Shown: positions 31,989 through 39,880 of the stretch, piece by piece
Layout: the number at the start of each line of letters is the position of its first letter
How positions within the stretch are numbered: position 1 is the first letter of the stretch
DNA from: Streptomyces bathyalis
Lineage (GTDB): Bacteria; Actinomycetota; Actinomycetes; Streptomycetales; Streptomycetaceae
DNA length: 64,000 nt
Direction of reading: 5' to 3'
NCBI RefSeq assembly: GCF_015910445.1
Contig: NZ_CP048882.1
Span: 6,445,501-6,509,500, forward strand
Position numbers and translations under genes: made by a program
Notes under the pieces: model-generated
Databases searched by the model: none
Told to the model about the DNA's origin: nothing
Seen by the model: only the letters and a program-made list of their open reading frames with translations

Positions 31989-33644
31989 ATGGCGTACGAC
32001 GCCGATGTCATCGTGATCGGAGCGGGGCTCGCGGGGCTCGCGGCGACGGCGGAACTGGCCGACGCGGGACGCAAGGTGATCCTGCTGGACCAGGAGCCGG
32101 AGCAGTCACTCGGAGGGCAGGCCCACTGGTCCTTCGGAGGCCTCTTCTTCGTCGACTCCCCGGAACAGCGCCGCATGCGCATCCGTGACAGCCACGAGCT
32201 GGCCTGGCAGGACTGGCTCGGCACGGCGGGCTTCGACCGCGAGGAGGACCACTGGCCGAGGCGCTGGGCCGAGGCGTACGTCGACTTCGCGGCCGGTGAG
32301 AAGCGGTCGTGGCTGCGCGCCCAGGGCCTGAAGATCTTCCCCGTCGTCGGCTGGGCCGAGCGGGGCGGCTACGGCGCGACGGGGCACGGCAACTCGGTTC
32401 CCCGCTTCCACATCACGTGGGGTACGGGCCCCGGCCTGGTCGAGCCCTTCGAGCGCCGCGTGCGGGCCGGCGTCGAACGCGGCAACGTCGAACTGCGCTT
32501 CCGGCACCGTGTGACGGGCCTCTCCCGCAGCTCCGGCACGGTCGACACCGTCACCGGCGAGGTGCTGGAGCCCAGCGACGCCGAGCGGGGCACGGCGAGC
32601 AGCCGCGACGTTGCCGGCACGTTCGAGCTGCGTGCCCAGGCAGTCGTCGTCACCTCCGGCGGCATCGGCGGCAACCACGAGCTCGTGCGCGCCAACTGGC
32701 CACAGCGGCTGGGCACTCCGCCCGCCCGCATGCTCTCCGGCGTCCCCGCACACGTCGACGGTCTGATGCTCGGCATCACCGAGGAGGCGGGCGGCCGCAT
32801 CATCAACCGCGACCGGATGTGGCACTACACCGAGGGCATCGAGAACTGGAGCCCCATCTGGAACATGCACGGCATCCGCATCCTGCCCGGACCGTCGTCA
32901 CTGTGGCTCGACGCCACGGGAAAGCGGCTGCCCGTGCCGCTCTTCCCGGGTTTCGACACGCTCGGCACGCTCGAACACATCATGCACACGGGGCACGACT
33001 ACACCTGGTTCGTGCTCAGTCAGAAGATCATCGAGAAGGAGTTCACGCTCTCCGGCTCCGAGCAGAACCCGGACCTGACCGGACGGGACCTGCGGCTGCT
33101 GCTGGCGCGCGTCGGCTCCGGCGCGCCCGGCCCCGTGCAGGCGTTCATGGACAACGGGGCCGACTTCGTCATCGAACGTGAACTGGGCGCTCTCGTACGG
33201 CGGATGAACGAGCTGACCGGCGAGAAGCTCATCGACGAGGCCGGGCTGCGGCGCGAGATCGAGGCCCGTGACCGGGAGATCACCAACCCCTTCACCAAGG
33301 ACTCCCAGGTGACGGCGATCCACGGTGCCCGCAAGTACCTGGGCGACAAGCTGATCCGCGTCGCGGCTCCGCACCGGCTCCTCGACCCGAAGGCCGGGCC
33401 GCTCATCGCCGTCCGGCTCAACATCCTCACGCGCAAGACTCTCGGGGGTCTTGAGACCGACCTGGACGCGCGGGTGCTGAGCCAGGGCGGCGAGCCGCTG
33501 CCCGGCGTGTACGCGGCAGGCGAGGCCGCCGGGTTCGGCGGAGGCGGCGTGCACGGATACCGCTCGCTGGAGGGCACGTTCCTCGGCGGCTGCATCTTCT
33601 CCGGGCGCACGGCGGGCAGGGCGGCGGCCAAGGCCGTGGGATAG
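31989..33644 (+). CDS. FAD-binding dehydrogenase (fumarate reductase/ketosteroid-dehydrogenase-like flavoprotein)
   Basis: 551 residues from ATG at 31989 (AGGTGGG upstream). The N-terminal dinucleotide fold DVIVIGAGLAGLAATAELADAGRKVILLDQEP is followed by GGQAHWSFGGLFFVDSPEQRRMRIRDS. The C-terminal FAD contact region is PGVYAAGEAAGFGGGGVHGYRSLEGTFLGGCIFSGRTAGR. Overall layout agrees with the Rv0785-type FAD-binding dehydrogenases of actinobacteria, whose substrates are unknown. It is soluble, without a signal peptide. It converges on the DUF1932 gene with 46 bases between, so it need not belong to the catabolic island that follows. Confidence 0.9.
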   Translation: MAYDADVIVIGAGLAGLAATAELADAGRKVILLDQEPEQSLGGQAHWSFGGLFFVDSPEQRRMRIRDSHELAWQDWLGTAGFDREEDHWPRRWAEAYVDFAAGEKRSWLRAQGLKIFPVVGWAERGGYGATGHGNSVPRFHITWGTGPGLVEPFERRVRAGVERGNVELRFRHRVTGLSRSSGTVDTVTGEVLEPSDAERGTASSRDVAGTFELRAQAVVVTSGGIGGNHELVRANWPQRLGTPPARMLSGVPAHVDGLMLGITEEAGGRIINRDRMWHYTEGIENWSPIWNMHGIRILPGPSSLWLDATGKRLPVPLFPGFDTLGTLEHIMHTGHDYTWFVLSQKIIEKEFTLSGSEQNPDLTGRDLRLLLARVGSGAPGPVQAFMDNGADFVIERELGALVRRMNELTGEKLIDEAGLRREIEARDREITNPFTKDSQVTAIHGARKYLGDKLIRVAAPHRLLDPKAGPLIAVRLNILTRKTLGGLETDLDARVLSQGGEPLPGVYAAGEAAGFGGGGVHGYRSLEGTFLGGCIFSGRTAGRAAAKAVG

Positions 33645-33690
33645 CGGCCCAGTTGCTCCGCCGCCGGCCGCGGCCGGGACGGCGCTGCCG

Positions 33691-34479
33691 CTACCTCGCG
33701 GACAGCCGTGCCAGCAGGTCGCGGCTGGCGGCGGAGATCGCCGGGTCGATGCCGAGCTCGCCGAGCATCTCCGTCGCGGCGGCCATCTCGGCCGTACGGC
33801 GGACCGCGTGACGGTGTGTGCCCTCGACCAGGCGCTCGACCGTCGAGCCATCGGCGCGGGTGAGCTCGGCGGCGATGTTCTCGCGGAGCCACTCCTCGCA
33901 GCCCGCGGCGCGGCCCGCGGCGAGTGCTTCGACCACGGCGGCGGCCAGGCCCTTGAAGAACACGCTGCGCAGCAGCTTGCGTTCGGCGGCCGTGCCGGGC
34001 TCTCCCTCGATGAGGTCGACGAACGCCCCCAAGGGGCCGAGGAGTTCAGCGGTTCGTCCGGCGCCCGGTCCGCACGCCAGCATCGGTACGCGCAGTCCCC
34101 GGCCCGGAACCGGCGCCATGATCGCGACATCCGCGAACGTCACGCCGTGGCCGTCCGCGGTGGCGGCGAGGGCCCGTTTCGCCCCGGGGGAGGCGGTGTT
34201 GAGGTCGGCCCAGACCGCTCCGGGCGGCGCCGCGCGCATCCCGGCGCGGAGTGCGTCGTGCGCGGCCGAGGCGCTGTTGACGCTGAGGACCAGGTGAGCG
34301 TCCGTCGCCGCTTCCGCTTCGCTGTCCGCCTCCCGCACGCCGTCGGGAACCGGCACCGGGGCGGGGTCGTAGCCCCGTACGATCGCACCGGCCCGAGCCA
34401 GATCGCGGGAGAGCGCGCTGCCCGCCTCGCCCAGGCCGAGGACGGCGACGACGGTTAGAGAGGTCGCGACGGAAGACAT
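33691..34479 (-). CDS. NAD(P)-binding DUF1932 dehydrogenase (6PGDH/3-hydroxyisobutyrate dehydrogenase-like)
   Basis: 262 residues from ATG at 34479. The Rossmann loop VVAVLGLGEAGSALSRDLARAG is followed by VNSASAAHDAL and WADLNTASPGAKRAL, as in beta-hydroxyacid dehydrogenases. The second half (LLRSVFFKGLAAAVVEALAAGRAAGCEEWLRENIAAEL) is the DUF1932 helical domain. It likely oxidises or reduces a hydroxy/oxo acid. It is divergent from the FCD-GntR gene, and the operator between them equals the one before the galB operon, so it belongs to that regulon. The promoter geometry suggests a leaderless message. In a 4,5-cleavage pathway a semialdehyde or tautomer-forming dehydrogenase step would be free, but this is speculative. 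Confidence 0.88.
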   Translation of the reverse strand: MSSVATSLTVVAVLGLGEAGSALSRDLARAGAIVRGYDPAPVPVPDGVREADSEAEAATDAHLVLSVNSASAAHDALRAGMRAAPPGAVWADLNTASPGAKRALAATADGHGVTFADVAIMAPVPGRGLRVPMLACGPGAGRTAELLGPLGAFVDLIEGEPGTAAERKLLRSVFFKGLAAAVVEALAAGRAAGCEEWLRENIAAELTRADGSTVERLVEGTHRHAVRRTAEMAAATEMLGELGIDPAISAASRDLLARLSAR

Positions 34480-34485
34480 CCCTGT

Positions 34486-34517
34486 ACACTAAACTCGCAC
34501 AATATTGTTGACAATAT
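34486..34517 (-). promoter_or_regulatory. Leaderless DUF1932 promoter and FCD-GntR operator 1
   Basis: On the minus strand TTGTCA (34514-34509), 17 bases, TAGTGT (34491-34486) end six bases before the ATG at 34479. The palindrome ATATTGTTGACAATAT (34502-34517) covers the -35 box. It shares ATTGTT-purine-ACAAT with the palindrome ahead of the DUF6282 operon. Sequence features seen; binding by the adjacent GntR protein inferred. Confidence 0.72.
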
Positions 34518-34555
34518 CGGTGTGCATCTGCGGACGGAGAGGAGCCGGAGCGGAC

Positions 34556-35227
34556 GTGGCAGAGGACGGGGCGCGGAGCGGGCCCGGAGTGCCCCTGGTG
34601 GAGGCCATCCGCGAAGCGATCATCCGCGGCGAGTTCGTGCCGAACCAGCGGCTCGTCGAGGCCGATCTGTCCACGCAGTTCGAGGCCAGCCGGGCCAGCG
34701 TGCGGTCGGCGCTGCTGGAGCTGACCAACGAGGGGCTCGTCGAGCGCATACAGAACCGCGGAGCCCGCGTGCGTGCCGTCTCCCTGGACGAGGCCGTCGA
34801 GATCTCCGAGGTCCGGATGGTGCTGGAGGGGCTCTGCGCGGCCAAGGCCGCCACGGCCGTGACCGGCGAGGAGATCCGCGAACTGCGCTCGATCGGCAGC
34901 TCCATGCGTGAAGCGGTCGCCGACGGCGACCTGCTCGGATACTCCTCCCTCAATCAGCAACTCCACCGCCGCGTACGGGAGATCGGCGGCCAGCGGACGG
35001 CGTCGCGGATGCTGGAGCGGCTGCGCGGGCAGAACGTGCGCCACCAGTTCCGGCTGGCCATGCACCCCGGGCGCCCCACCGTGTCCCTGCCGGAGCACCT
35101 CGCGATCATCGACGCCATCTGCACACACGACGCGGAAGCCGCGGAGGCGGCGGCCCGCACCCACCTGCGCAGCGTCATCAAGGCGCTCAAGGAGGTCGAC
35201 AGATCGGGGGCGGGGCCGGCTCACTGA
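34556..35227 (+). CDS. GntR-family regulator, FCD (FadR) subfamily
   Basis: 223 residues from GTG at 34556 (GGAG upstream). The winged helix (VEAIREAIIRGEFVPNQRLVEADLSTQFEASRASVRSALLELTNEGLVERIQNRGARV) covers residues 14-75. The FCD effector domain follows, with the metal-binding residues expected in LNQQLHRRVREIGG and LPEHLAIIDAI plus the final Ala-rich AARTHLRS helix. Such repressors sense small organic acids. It should control the divergent DUF1932 gene, itself and the DUF6282-galB operon from the two matching palindromes. Confidence 0.92.
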   Translation: MAEDGARSGPGVPLVEAIREAIIRGEFVPNQRLVEADLSTQFEASRASVRSALLELTNEGLVERIQNRGARVRAVSLDEAVEISEVRMVLEGLCAAKAATAVTGEEIRELRSIGSSMREAVADGDLLGYSSLNQQLHRRVREIGGQRTASRMLERLRGQNVRHQFRLAMHPGRPTVSLPEHLAIIDAICTHDAEAAEAAARTHLRSVIKALKEVDRSGAGPAH

Positions 35228-35610
35228 GCCCCACCCGGGGATCGGCGCGCGCTCGGCGCCTTCGCGCTCACGGCGTCCTCCCGTCGCCGGTGCGTCACGG
35301 CGTTCTCCGGTCGCCGGTGCGTCACGGCGTTCTCCCGTTGCCCGTTGCCGGTACCTCATGGGTTCGCCGACCGCCATGGCCGTTGCCCGTCCGTGATCGC
35401 CGGTTGCCGGTTGCCGGTGGCCGGGCGCCGTGGTCCGTCCGCGCCCGCCACTTGCCGGTCCGACCTGCTCGCCGCTCACCCTCGCCGCCCTCCGCCTCGG
35501 ACTCCGTCCCCCGCTTCGTCGGGTTCCGGTTCGCCGTGCCGGCGACGCCCGCCTGCCTCCCCGCTCACCGCCCGGCCCGTTCGGGCCGGGCTTTCTCTTC
35601 TGCGCACCCC
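35228..35610. repeat. Non-coding stretch with 27-bp tandem repeats
   Basis: Between the GntR gene and the galB-operon promoter. A 27-base unit beginning TCACGGCG(T/T)(C/T)CTCC is present in two near-identical copies (35268-35294, 35295-35321) and a third that diverges after about 20 bases (35322 on). Further right, GTTGCCGG-like short repeats continue to about 35430. No frame resembles a protein. Confidence 0.6.
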
Positions 35611-35642
35611 TTGACCCCTGTAGCCAAGATTGTTAACAATCT
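35611..35642 (+). promoter_or_regulatory. Promoter and FCD-GntR operator 2 of the catabolic operon
   Basis: TTGACC (35611-35616), a 17-base spacer and TAACAA (35634-35639) make a good vegetative promoter. The perfect 16-base palindrome AGATTGTTAACAATCT (35627-35642) lies over the -10 box. It shares the ATTGTT-purine-ACAAT core with operator 1 at 34502. This arrangement predicts repression relieved by an inducer. Confidence 0.78.
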
Positions 35643-35680
35643 GAGCGGAGATTATGGCTGCAAAGGGTCGAAGGAGAGAG

Positions 35681-36646
35681 ATGACGGAGCACCCCCAGCC
35701 GTCCGAGCGGGCGAGAGAGCTGGTGCGTGGCGCGTACGACGTGCACATCCACGTGGCGCCGGACGTGATGCGCCGCCGCATCGACGACGTGACCCTCGCC
35801 GAGCGCTTCGCCGCCGTCGGCCTCGCGGGCTTCGTGCTCAAGTCGCACTACGCGCCCACCGCCGAACGTGCCGCCGTCGTCCGCCGGGCCGAGCCCGCCG
35901 CCACGGCCCTCGGCGCGATCACACTCAACGCGTCCGTCGGCGGCCTCAACCCGATCGCCGTGGAGATCGCCGGACGCGGCGGCGCGAAGTTCGTCTGGCT
36001 GCCCACCGTCGACAGTGCCAACCAGCGCCAGTGCCATGCCCGCGAGCCGGAAGGCGCCACGCCTCCCATGTGGGCCAAGCTCCAGGACGACCTGCGCGCC
36101 GACGGCATGGCCGCCGATCCCGTCGACGTCCTCACACCCGACGGCGACGTCGTACACGCTGCACGTCAGGTCTTCCGTCTGATCGCCCGCCACGACATGG
36201 TGCTCGCCACAGGCCACCTCCACGCCGACGAGATAGCCGCCGTCGTCGAGGCCGCCGCCGAGGAGGGCGTCCAGCGGATGGTCGTCACACACCCGGAGTT
36301 CACCTCGCAGCGCGTGGCCATCGACCGCCAGCGTGAACTGGCCGCCCGCGGGGCCCTGTTGGAGCGCTGCTTCACCACGCCGTACACCGGCAAGGTCTCC
36401 TGGGAGACCTGGTTCCGGGCCATCAGGGAAGCCGGACCCGAGAACTCGGTGATCTCCAGCGACCTCGGCCAGCCGTTCAACCCGCCCGTCGAGGACGGCC
36501 TCGCCATCTGTGCCGACCGGCTGCTGGAGGAAGGTCTCTCCGAGGCCGACGTCCGCATCATGACCGTCCACAACAGCCGCTGGCTCGTCGGCGCCGAGCC
36601 CTTCGAGGACGCACCCTCCCGCCACCGGAAGGAGAGCCTCGTATGA
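35681..36646 (+). CDS. DUF6282-family TIM-barrel hydrolase-like protein
   Basis: 321 residues from ATG at 35681 directly after GAAGGAGAG; an in-frame ATG at 35654 lacks such a site. The protein opens with YDVHIHVAPDVMRRR, an HxH metal motif of amidohydrolase-like barrels, followed by LKSHYAPTAERA, ATGHLHADEI and VVTHPEF histidine/aspartate positions, and ISSDLGQP late, the expected metal-binding Asp. DUF6282 proteins have no settled function. As the first gene before a GalB-type hydratase and RraA-type aldolase, it could play the lactonase role that LigI (also an amidohydrolase) plays for 2-pyrone-4,6-dicarboxylate. That is inference from order and fold. Confidence 0.85.
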   Translation: MTEHPQPSERARELVRGAYDVHIHVAPDVMRRRIDDVTLAERFAAVGLAGFVLKSHYAPTAERAAVVRRAEPAATALGAITLNASVGGLNPIAVEIAGRGGAKFVWLPTVDSANQRQCHAREPEGATPPMWAKLQDDLRADGMAADPVDVLTPDGDVVHAARQVFRLIARHDMVLATGHLHADEIAAVVEAAAEEGVQRMVVTHPEFTSQRVAIDRQRELAARGALLERCFTTPYTGKVSWETWFRAIREAGPENSVISSDLGQPFNPPVEDGLAICADRLLEEGLSEADVRIMTVHNSRWLVGAEPFEDAPSRHRKESLV

Positions 36647-37374
36647 GCGAGCAGCCATCGAGCGAGCGGCGCCTGCTGGTCGTCGGCGCGCACAGTGCCG
36701 ACTTCGTCTGGCGCTCCGCCGGCGCGGTCGCGGCGCACACGGCCGCCGGAGGCGAGGCCCTCGTCGTGGCGCTCACGTACGGGGAGCGCGGCGAGTCCGG
36801 AGTGCTGTGGAAGGAGGAGGGCCAGACCGAGGAGAACGTGAAGCGGATACGCCACGAGGAGGCGACCAAGGCCGCAGCCGCCGTCGGCGCCGGCTTCCGC
36901 GCGTTCGACCTCGGCGACTACCCGCTCCACGTCTCACAGGAGTCCGTCGGCGAACTCGCGGAACTCATGCGGGACTTCGCCCCGCACGTGGTGCTCACCC
37001 ACCCGGAGAAGGACCCGTTCAACCCGGACCACCCGGTCGCGCACGAGGCGGTGGCCCGTGCCCGGCTCCTCACCTCGGGAGCCGGCGTCGCCAGCGGATT
37101 CCGCACGGCACCCCCGTCGGAGTTCCTGGCCTTCGAACCGCACCAGCCGGAGCTGTGCGGCTTCACACCGACCGTCTACGTGGACATCACGCCCGTATTC
37201 AAACGGAAGGTCGAGGCCATGAGCTGCATGGCTGCCCAGCGGTACCTCCAGGAGTACTACGCGCAACGCGCCGACCAGCGCGGCAACCACGCCCGCAAGG
37301 TCACCGGCAACCAGGACATCCGGCAGGCGGAGGCGTTCCACCGGCTGCTGCCCAACGTGGTGGGTGCCCTGTGA
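36643..37374 (+). CDS. galB: PIG-L-fold 4-oxalomesaconate hydratase (GalB-like)
   Basis: 243 residues from ATG at 36643, overlapping the DUF6282 stop (ATGA). It belongs to the PIG-L/LmbE superfamily, but the usual AHPDD is replaced by GAHSADFVWRSAG. Together with YGERGESGVLWK, FDLGDYPL, VLTHPEKDPFNPDHP, FEPHQPELC and the final RYLQEYYAQRADQRGNHA this is the pattern I know from GalB of Pseudomonas putida gallate catabolism rather than from GlcNAc deacetylases. GalB hydrates 4-oxalomesaconate to 4-carboxy-4-hydroxy-2-oxoadipate. The RraA-type aldolase that uses that product is the next, coupled gene. No ring-cleaving dioxygenase is in the window. Confidence 0.82.
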   Translation: MSEQPSSERRLLVVGAHSADFVWRSAGAVAAHTAAGGEALVVALTYGERGESGVLWKEEGQTEENVKRIRHEEATKAAAAVGAGFRAFDLGDYPLHVSQESVGELAELMRDFAPHVVLTHPEKDPFNPDHPVAHEAVARARLLTSGAGVASGFRTAPPSEFLAFEPHQPELCGFTPTVYVDITPVFKRKVEAMSCMAAQRYLQEYYAQRADQRGNHARKVTGNQDIRQAEAFHRLLPNVVGAL

Positions 37375-38027
37375 GCGGGGCGGTCACGGCCTCCGCCGTC
37401 GACGAACTCGCCGCGGCGGGCGTGGCCACGGTCTACGAGGCGTACGGCCGCCGCGGGCTGCTCGACGTGGAGTGGACGCCGCTGCAGCCGGGACGCAGCA
37501 TCGCCGGACCCGCCCGGATCGCCCGCTGCGGACAGGGCGACAACCGTGCGGTGCACGAGGTGATGACGCATCTGCGCCCCGGTGAGGTTCTCGTACTGAC
37601 CATGCCCGAGCCCGAGCCCGTCGCCCTCTTCGGCGACCTGCTCGCCACCCAGGCCGCGGCCTGTGGAGCGGCGGCCGTGCTCGTCGACGCGTCCGTGCGC
37701 GACAGCGCCGAACTGGAACGGCTCGACTACGGGGTGTGGACCCGCTGGCGCCGCGCTCGCGGAGCCACCAAGAACGAACGCGGCAGCGTGAACGTGCCGG
37801 TGGAGATCGGCGGTACGACGGTCGCCCCCGGTGATGTGCTCGTACTCGACGACGACGGCGTCACCGCCGTGGAGGCCGCCGACGTCGACTCCGCAGTCGA
37901 AGCGGTCCGCGAACGCATCGCCAAGGAGGAGGGGCTGCGCAGGCGCTGGGCGGCCGGCGAGTTCAGCTACGACGCCTACGGGATGCGCGAGGCCGACGAG
38001 AACTCGCCCGAGGGGGCGGTGACATGA
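37371..38027 (+). CDS. RraA-like 4-carboxy-4-hydroxy-2-oxoadipate aldolase
   Basis: 218 residues from GTG at 37371, overlapping the previous stop (GTGA). The RraA fold is shown by VATVYEAYGRRGLLD, the acidic loop LFGDLLATQAAACGAAAVLVDASVRDSAEL, in which Asp and the RD pair give the metal/pyruvate site of class II HMG/CHA aldolases, and the C-terminal PVEIGGTTVAPGDVLVLDDDGVTAV. With GalB upstream it should split the hydratase product into pyruvate and oxaloacetate, and may decarboxylate oxaloacetate. Length suits LigK-type aldolases. It is not a ribonuclease regulator: the aldolase Arg-Asp is kept. Confidence 0.87.
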   Translation: MSGAVTASAVDELAAAGVATVYEAYGRRGLLDVEWTPLQPGRSIAGPARIARCGQGDNRAVHEVMTHLRPGEVLVLTMPEPEPVALFGDLLATQAAACGAAAVLVDASVRDSAELERLDYGVWTRWRRARGATKNERGSVNVPVEIGGTTVAPGDVLVLDDDGVTAVEAADVDSAVEAVRERIAKEEGLRRRWAAGEFSYDAYGMREADENSPEGAVT

Positions 38028-38788
38028 CCGCGGTGCTCAGCGCGGAAGGGCTCACCAAGCAGTTCGCCAAGGACGACAGCGCGATCGTGGCGCTGCGCGA
38101 CTTCGCCCTCACCGTCGAGGAAGGCAGCTTCGTCACCGTCCTCGGACGCAGCGGCTGCGGCAAGTCCACGATGCTCAATCTCCTCGCCGGGCTCACCGAA
38201 CCCTCCGAGGGAGTCGTGTCTCACCGGGGCACGAAGCTGACCGGCCCGGACGTCGACATCGGGTACCTCACCCAGTCCGACACCCTCATGCCGTGGCGGG
38301 ACGTGCAGCGCAACGTCGAGATGCCGCTGGAGATCCGCGGCGTTCGCGGCGACGAGCGCCGCAGGACCGCCGCCGAACTGCTCCGGCGCGTCGGCCTCGA
38401 AGGCTTCGAGAGGCACTATCCGCGCGAACTCTCCGGCGGCATGCGGCGCCGCGCTTCCCTGGCACGCATGCTCGCCGGGACTCCCCGCACGCTGCTGATG
38501 GACGAGCCGTTCGGAGCGCTCGACGCGCAACTGCGCACCGAACTCCAGGAAGAACTCCTGAAGTTGTGGCACGGCAGCGGGCAGACGGTCGTGTTCGTCA
38601 CGCACGACATCGAGGAGGCGCTGCTGCTGGGCGACCGCATCGTCGTGCTCGGCGGGCTCGGCCGCATCGTCGCCGACGAGGAGATCACCCTGGCCCGGCC
38701 CCGCTCCGTGGACGCGCTGCGCGTGGACCCGGAGTTCGTGAGGCTGCACACCGCGATGGCCGCCGCGCTGAAGGAGGGGTCGTCATGA
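38024..38788 (+). CDS. NitT/TauT-family ABC transporter ATP-binding protein
   Basis: 254 residues from ATG at 38024 (ATGA overlap). Walker A GRSGCGKST, Q-loop YLTQSDTLMPW, signature LSGGMRRRASLARML, Walker B LLMDEPFGALD and switch FVTHDIEEA are all intact. The LMPWRDVQRNVEMPLE segment is typical of NitT/TauT importers for nitrate, sulfonates or aromatic acids. It is coupled to the permease gene and lies in the galB operon, so it energises uptake of the pathway substrate. Confidence 0.93.
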   Translation: MTAVLSAEGLTKQFAKDDSAIVALRDFALTVEEGSFVTVLGRSGCGKSTMLNLLAGLTEPSEGVVSHRGTKLTGPDVDIGYLTQSDTLMPWRDVQRNVEMPLEIRGVRGDERRRTAAELLRRVGLEGFERHYPRELSGGMRRRASLARMLAGTPRTLLMDEPFGALDAQLRTELQEELLKLWHGSGQTVVFVTHDIEEALLLGDRIVVLGGLGRIVADEEITLARPRSVDALRVDPEFVRLHTAMAAALKEGSS

Positions 38789-39714
38789 CCGAGCGGACCG
38801 TGACGCCGTCACCCGAGGGCAAGTCCGCCCCGGCACAGGCCGGGACCGAGGCCGCGCCGGTTGAGGGAACCGCGCAGGGCCCGGCGGGAACGGGTGCCCC
38901 CTCCGGACCGGTGCGCATACCCGTCGAGCGCACCTGGTGGCAGCGCAACGGGCGCACCGTGACCGTGTGGGGCGTCCGGCTGCTCCTCGTCGTCGTGCTG
39001 CTCGCCGGCTGGGAGGCCACCGCCGGAAGCCTCTTCGACATCACCTTCACCAGCAAGCCCAGCGCCATCGCGCAGCGTCTCGGCGAATGGTCGGGCGACG
39101 GCACGCTGTGGACGCACAGCTGGGTGACGATCCAGGAGATCATCTACGGCTTCGCGCTCGGAGCGCTGGCGGGGGCGATCGCCGGATTCGTGCTGGCATC
39201 CCTCCAGTTGGCGTACCGCGTGCTGGATCCGTTCATGATGGCGCTCTACTCGATCCCGAAGGTCGCGCTGGCGCCGCTGTTCATCGTCTGGTTCGGCATC
39301 GGGATGCACATGAAGGTGCTGCTCGCCGCGGCGACCGTCTTCTTCCTGGTGTTCCTCAACACCGCCGCGGGAGTACGGGAGGTGGACCGCGGGCTCATCG
39401 ACGCCGTGCGGCTGATGGGCGGCAGCCGCCGGGACATCGCCTTCAAGGTCGTGCTGCCCGCGTCGATGACGGGTGTGCTCACCGGGCTCAAGGTCGCCAT
39501 TCCGTACGCGCTCATCGGCGCCGTCATCGGCGAGTTGGTGGCCTCCAACCAGGGTCTCGGCTATCTGATCAACGACGCGGCGGCGCAGTTCGACACCGCC
39601 GGCGTGTTCGCGACGCTCGTCGTACTGAGCGTCATCGCGGGGCTGTTGAACGTGCTCGTCGGACTCATCGACCGCCGCGTCAACCGGTGGAAACCCGTCG
39701 AGTCACAGGCCTGA
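38785..39714 (+). CDS. NitT/TauT-family ABC transporter permease
   Basis: 309 residues from ATG at 38785 (AAGGAGGGG; ATGA overlap). A 50-residue low-complexity cytosolic leader precedes six membrane spans. The ATPase-contact loop is EVDRGLIDAVRLMGGSRRDIAFKVVLPASMTGVLTGLKVAIPYALIGAVIGE, with the GxxxG-type EAA motif. The last span is followed by RRVNRWKP. Partner of the ATPase at 38024 and the lipoprotein at 39881. The leader is unusually long for this family. Confidence 0.92.
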   Translation: MTERTVTPSPEGKSAPAQAGTEAAPVEGTAQGPAGTGAPSGPVRIPVERTWWQRNGRTVTVWGVRLLLVVVLLAGWEATAGSLFDITFTSKPSAIAQRLGEWSGDGTLWTHSWVTIQEIIYGFALGALAGAIAGFVLASLQLAYRVLDPFMMALYSIPKVALAPLFIVWFGIGMHMKVLLAAATVFFLVFLNTAAGVREVDRGLIDAVRLMGGSRRDIAFKVVLPASMTGVLTGLKVAIPYALIGAVIGELVASNQGLGYLINDAAAQFDTAGVFATLVVLSVIAGLLNVLVGLIDRRVNRWKPVESQA

Positions 39715-39784
39715 TGACCTCCGCCGGTGCGGTTCTGCGTCCCACAGCCCCGACCGTCCCCGTATCCGCCCTCTGATCCGCCGC

Positions 39785-39814
39785 CCCCGATCCCGCCGTC
39801 CCCGATCCCGCCGT
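39785..39814. repeat. Two exact 15-bp tandem units
   Basis: CCCCGATCCCGCCGT occurs twice without a gap in the 166-base space between permease and binding-protein genes. No terminator or promoter box is obvious, so the operon probably reads through. Confidence 0.6.
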
Positions 39815-39880
39815 TCCACTTTCCCGTCCTCCACCTCCTCTCCGAACGGAGCTGGAACTCATGCGACTGGAGCTTGAACC

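Noticed and set aside
35268..35348. Possible CRISPR array
   Set aside because: Repeats are directly adjacent without unique spacers, and no cas gene is present.
36643..37374. Call as ordinary PIG-L N-acetylglucosaminyl deacetylase
   Set aside because: The AHPDD metal motif is replaced by AHSAD, and other motifs match GalB-type hydratase; the downstream aldolase supports the hydratase role.
37371..38027. Call as ribonuclease E inhibitor RraA
   Set aside because: Operon context and the retained Asp and Arg-Asp positions suit class II aldolases; actinomycete RraA-like proteins in catabolic operons are generally enzymes.
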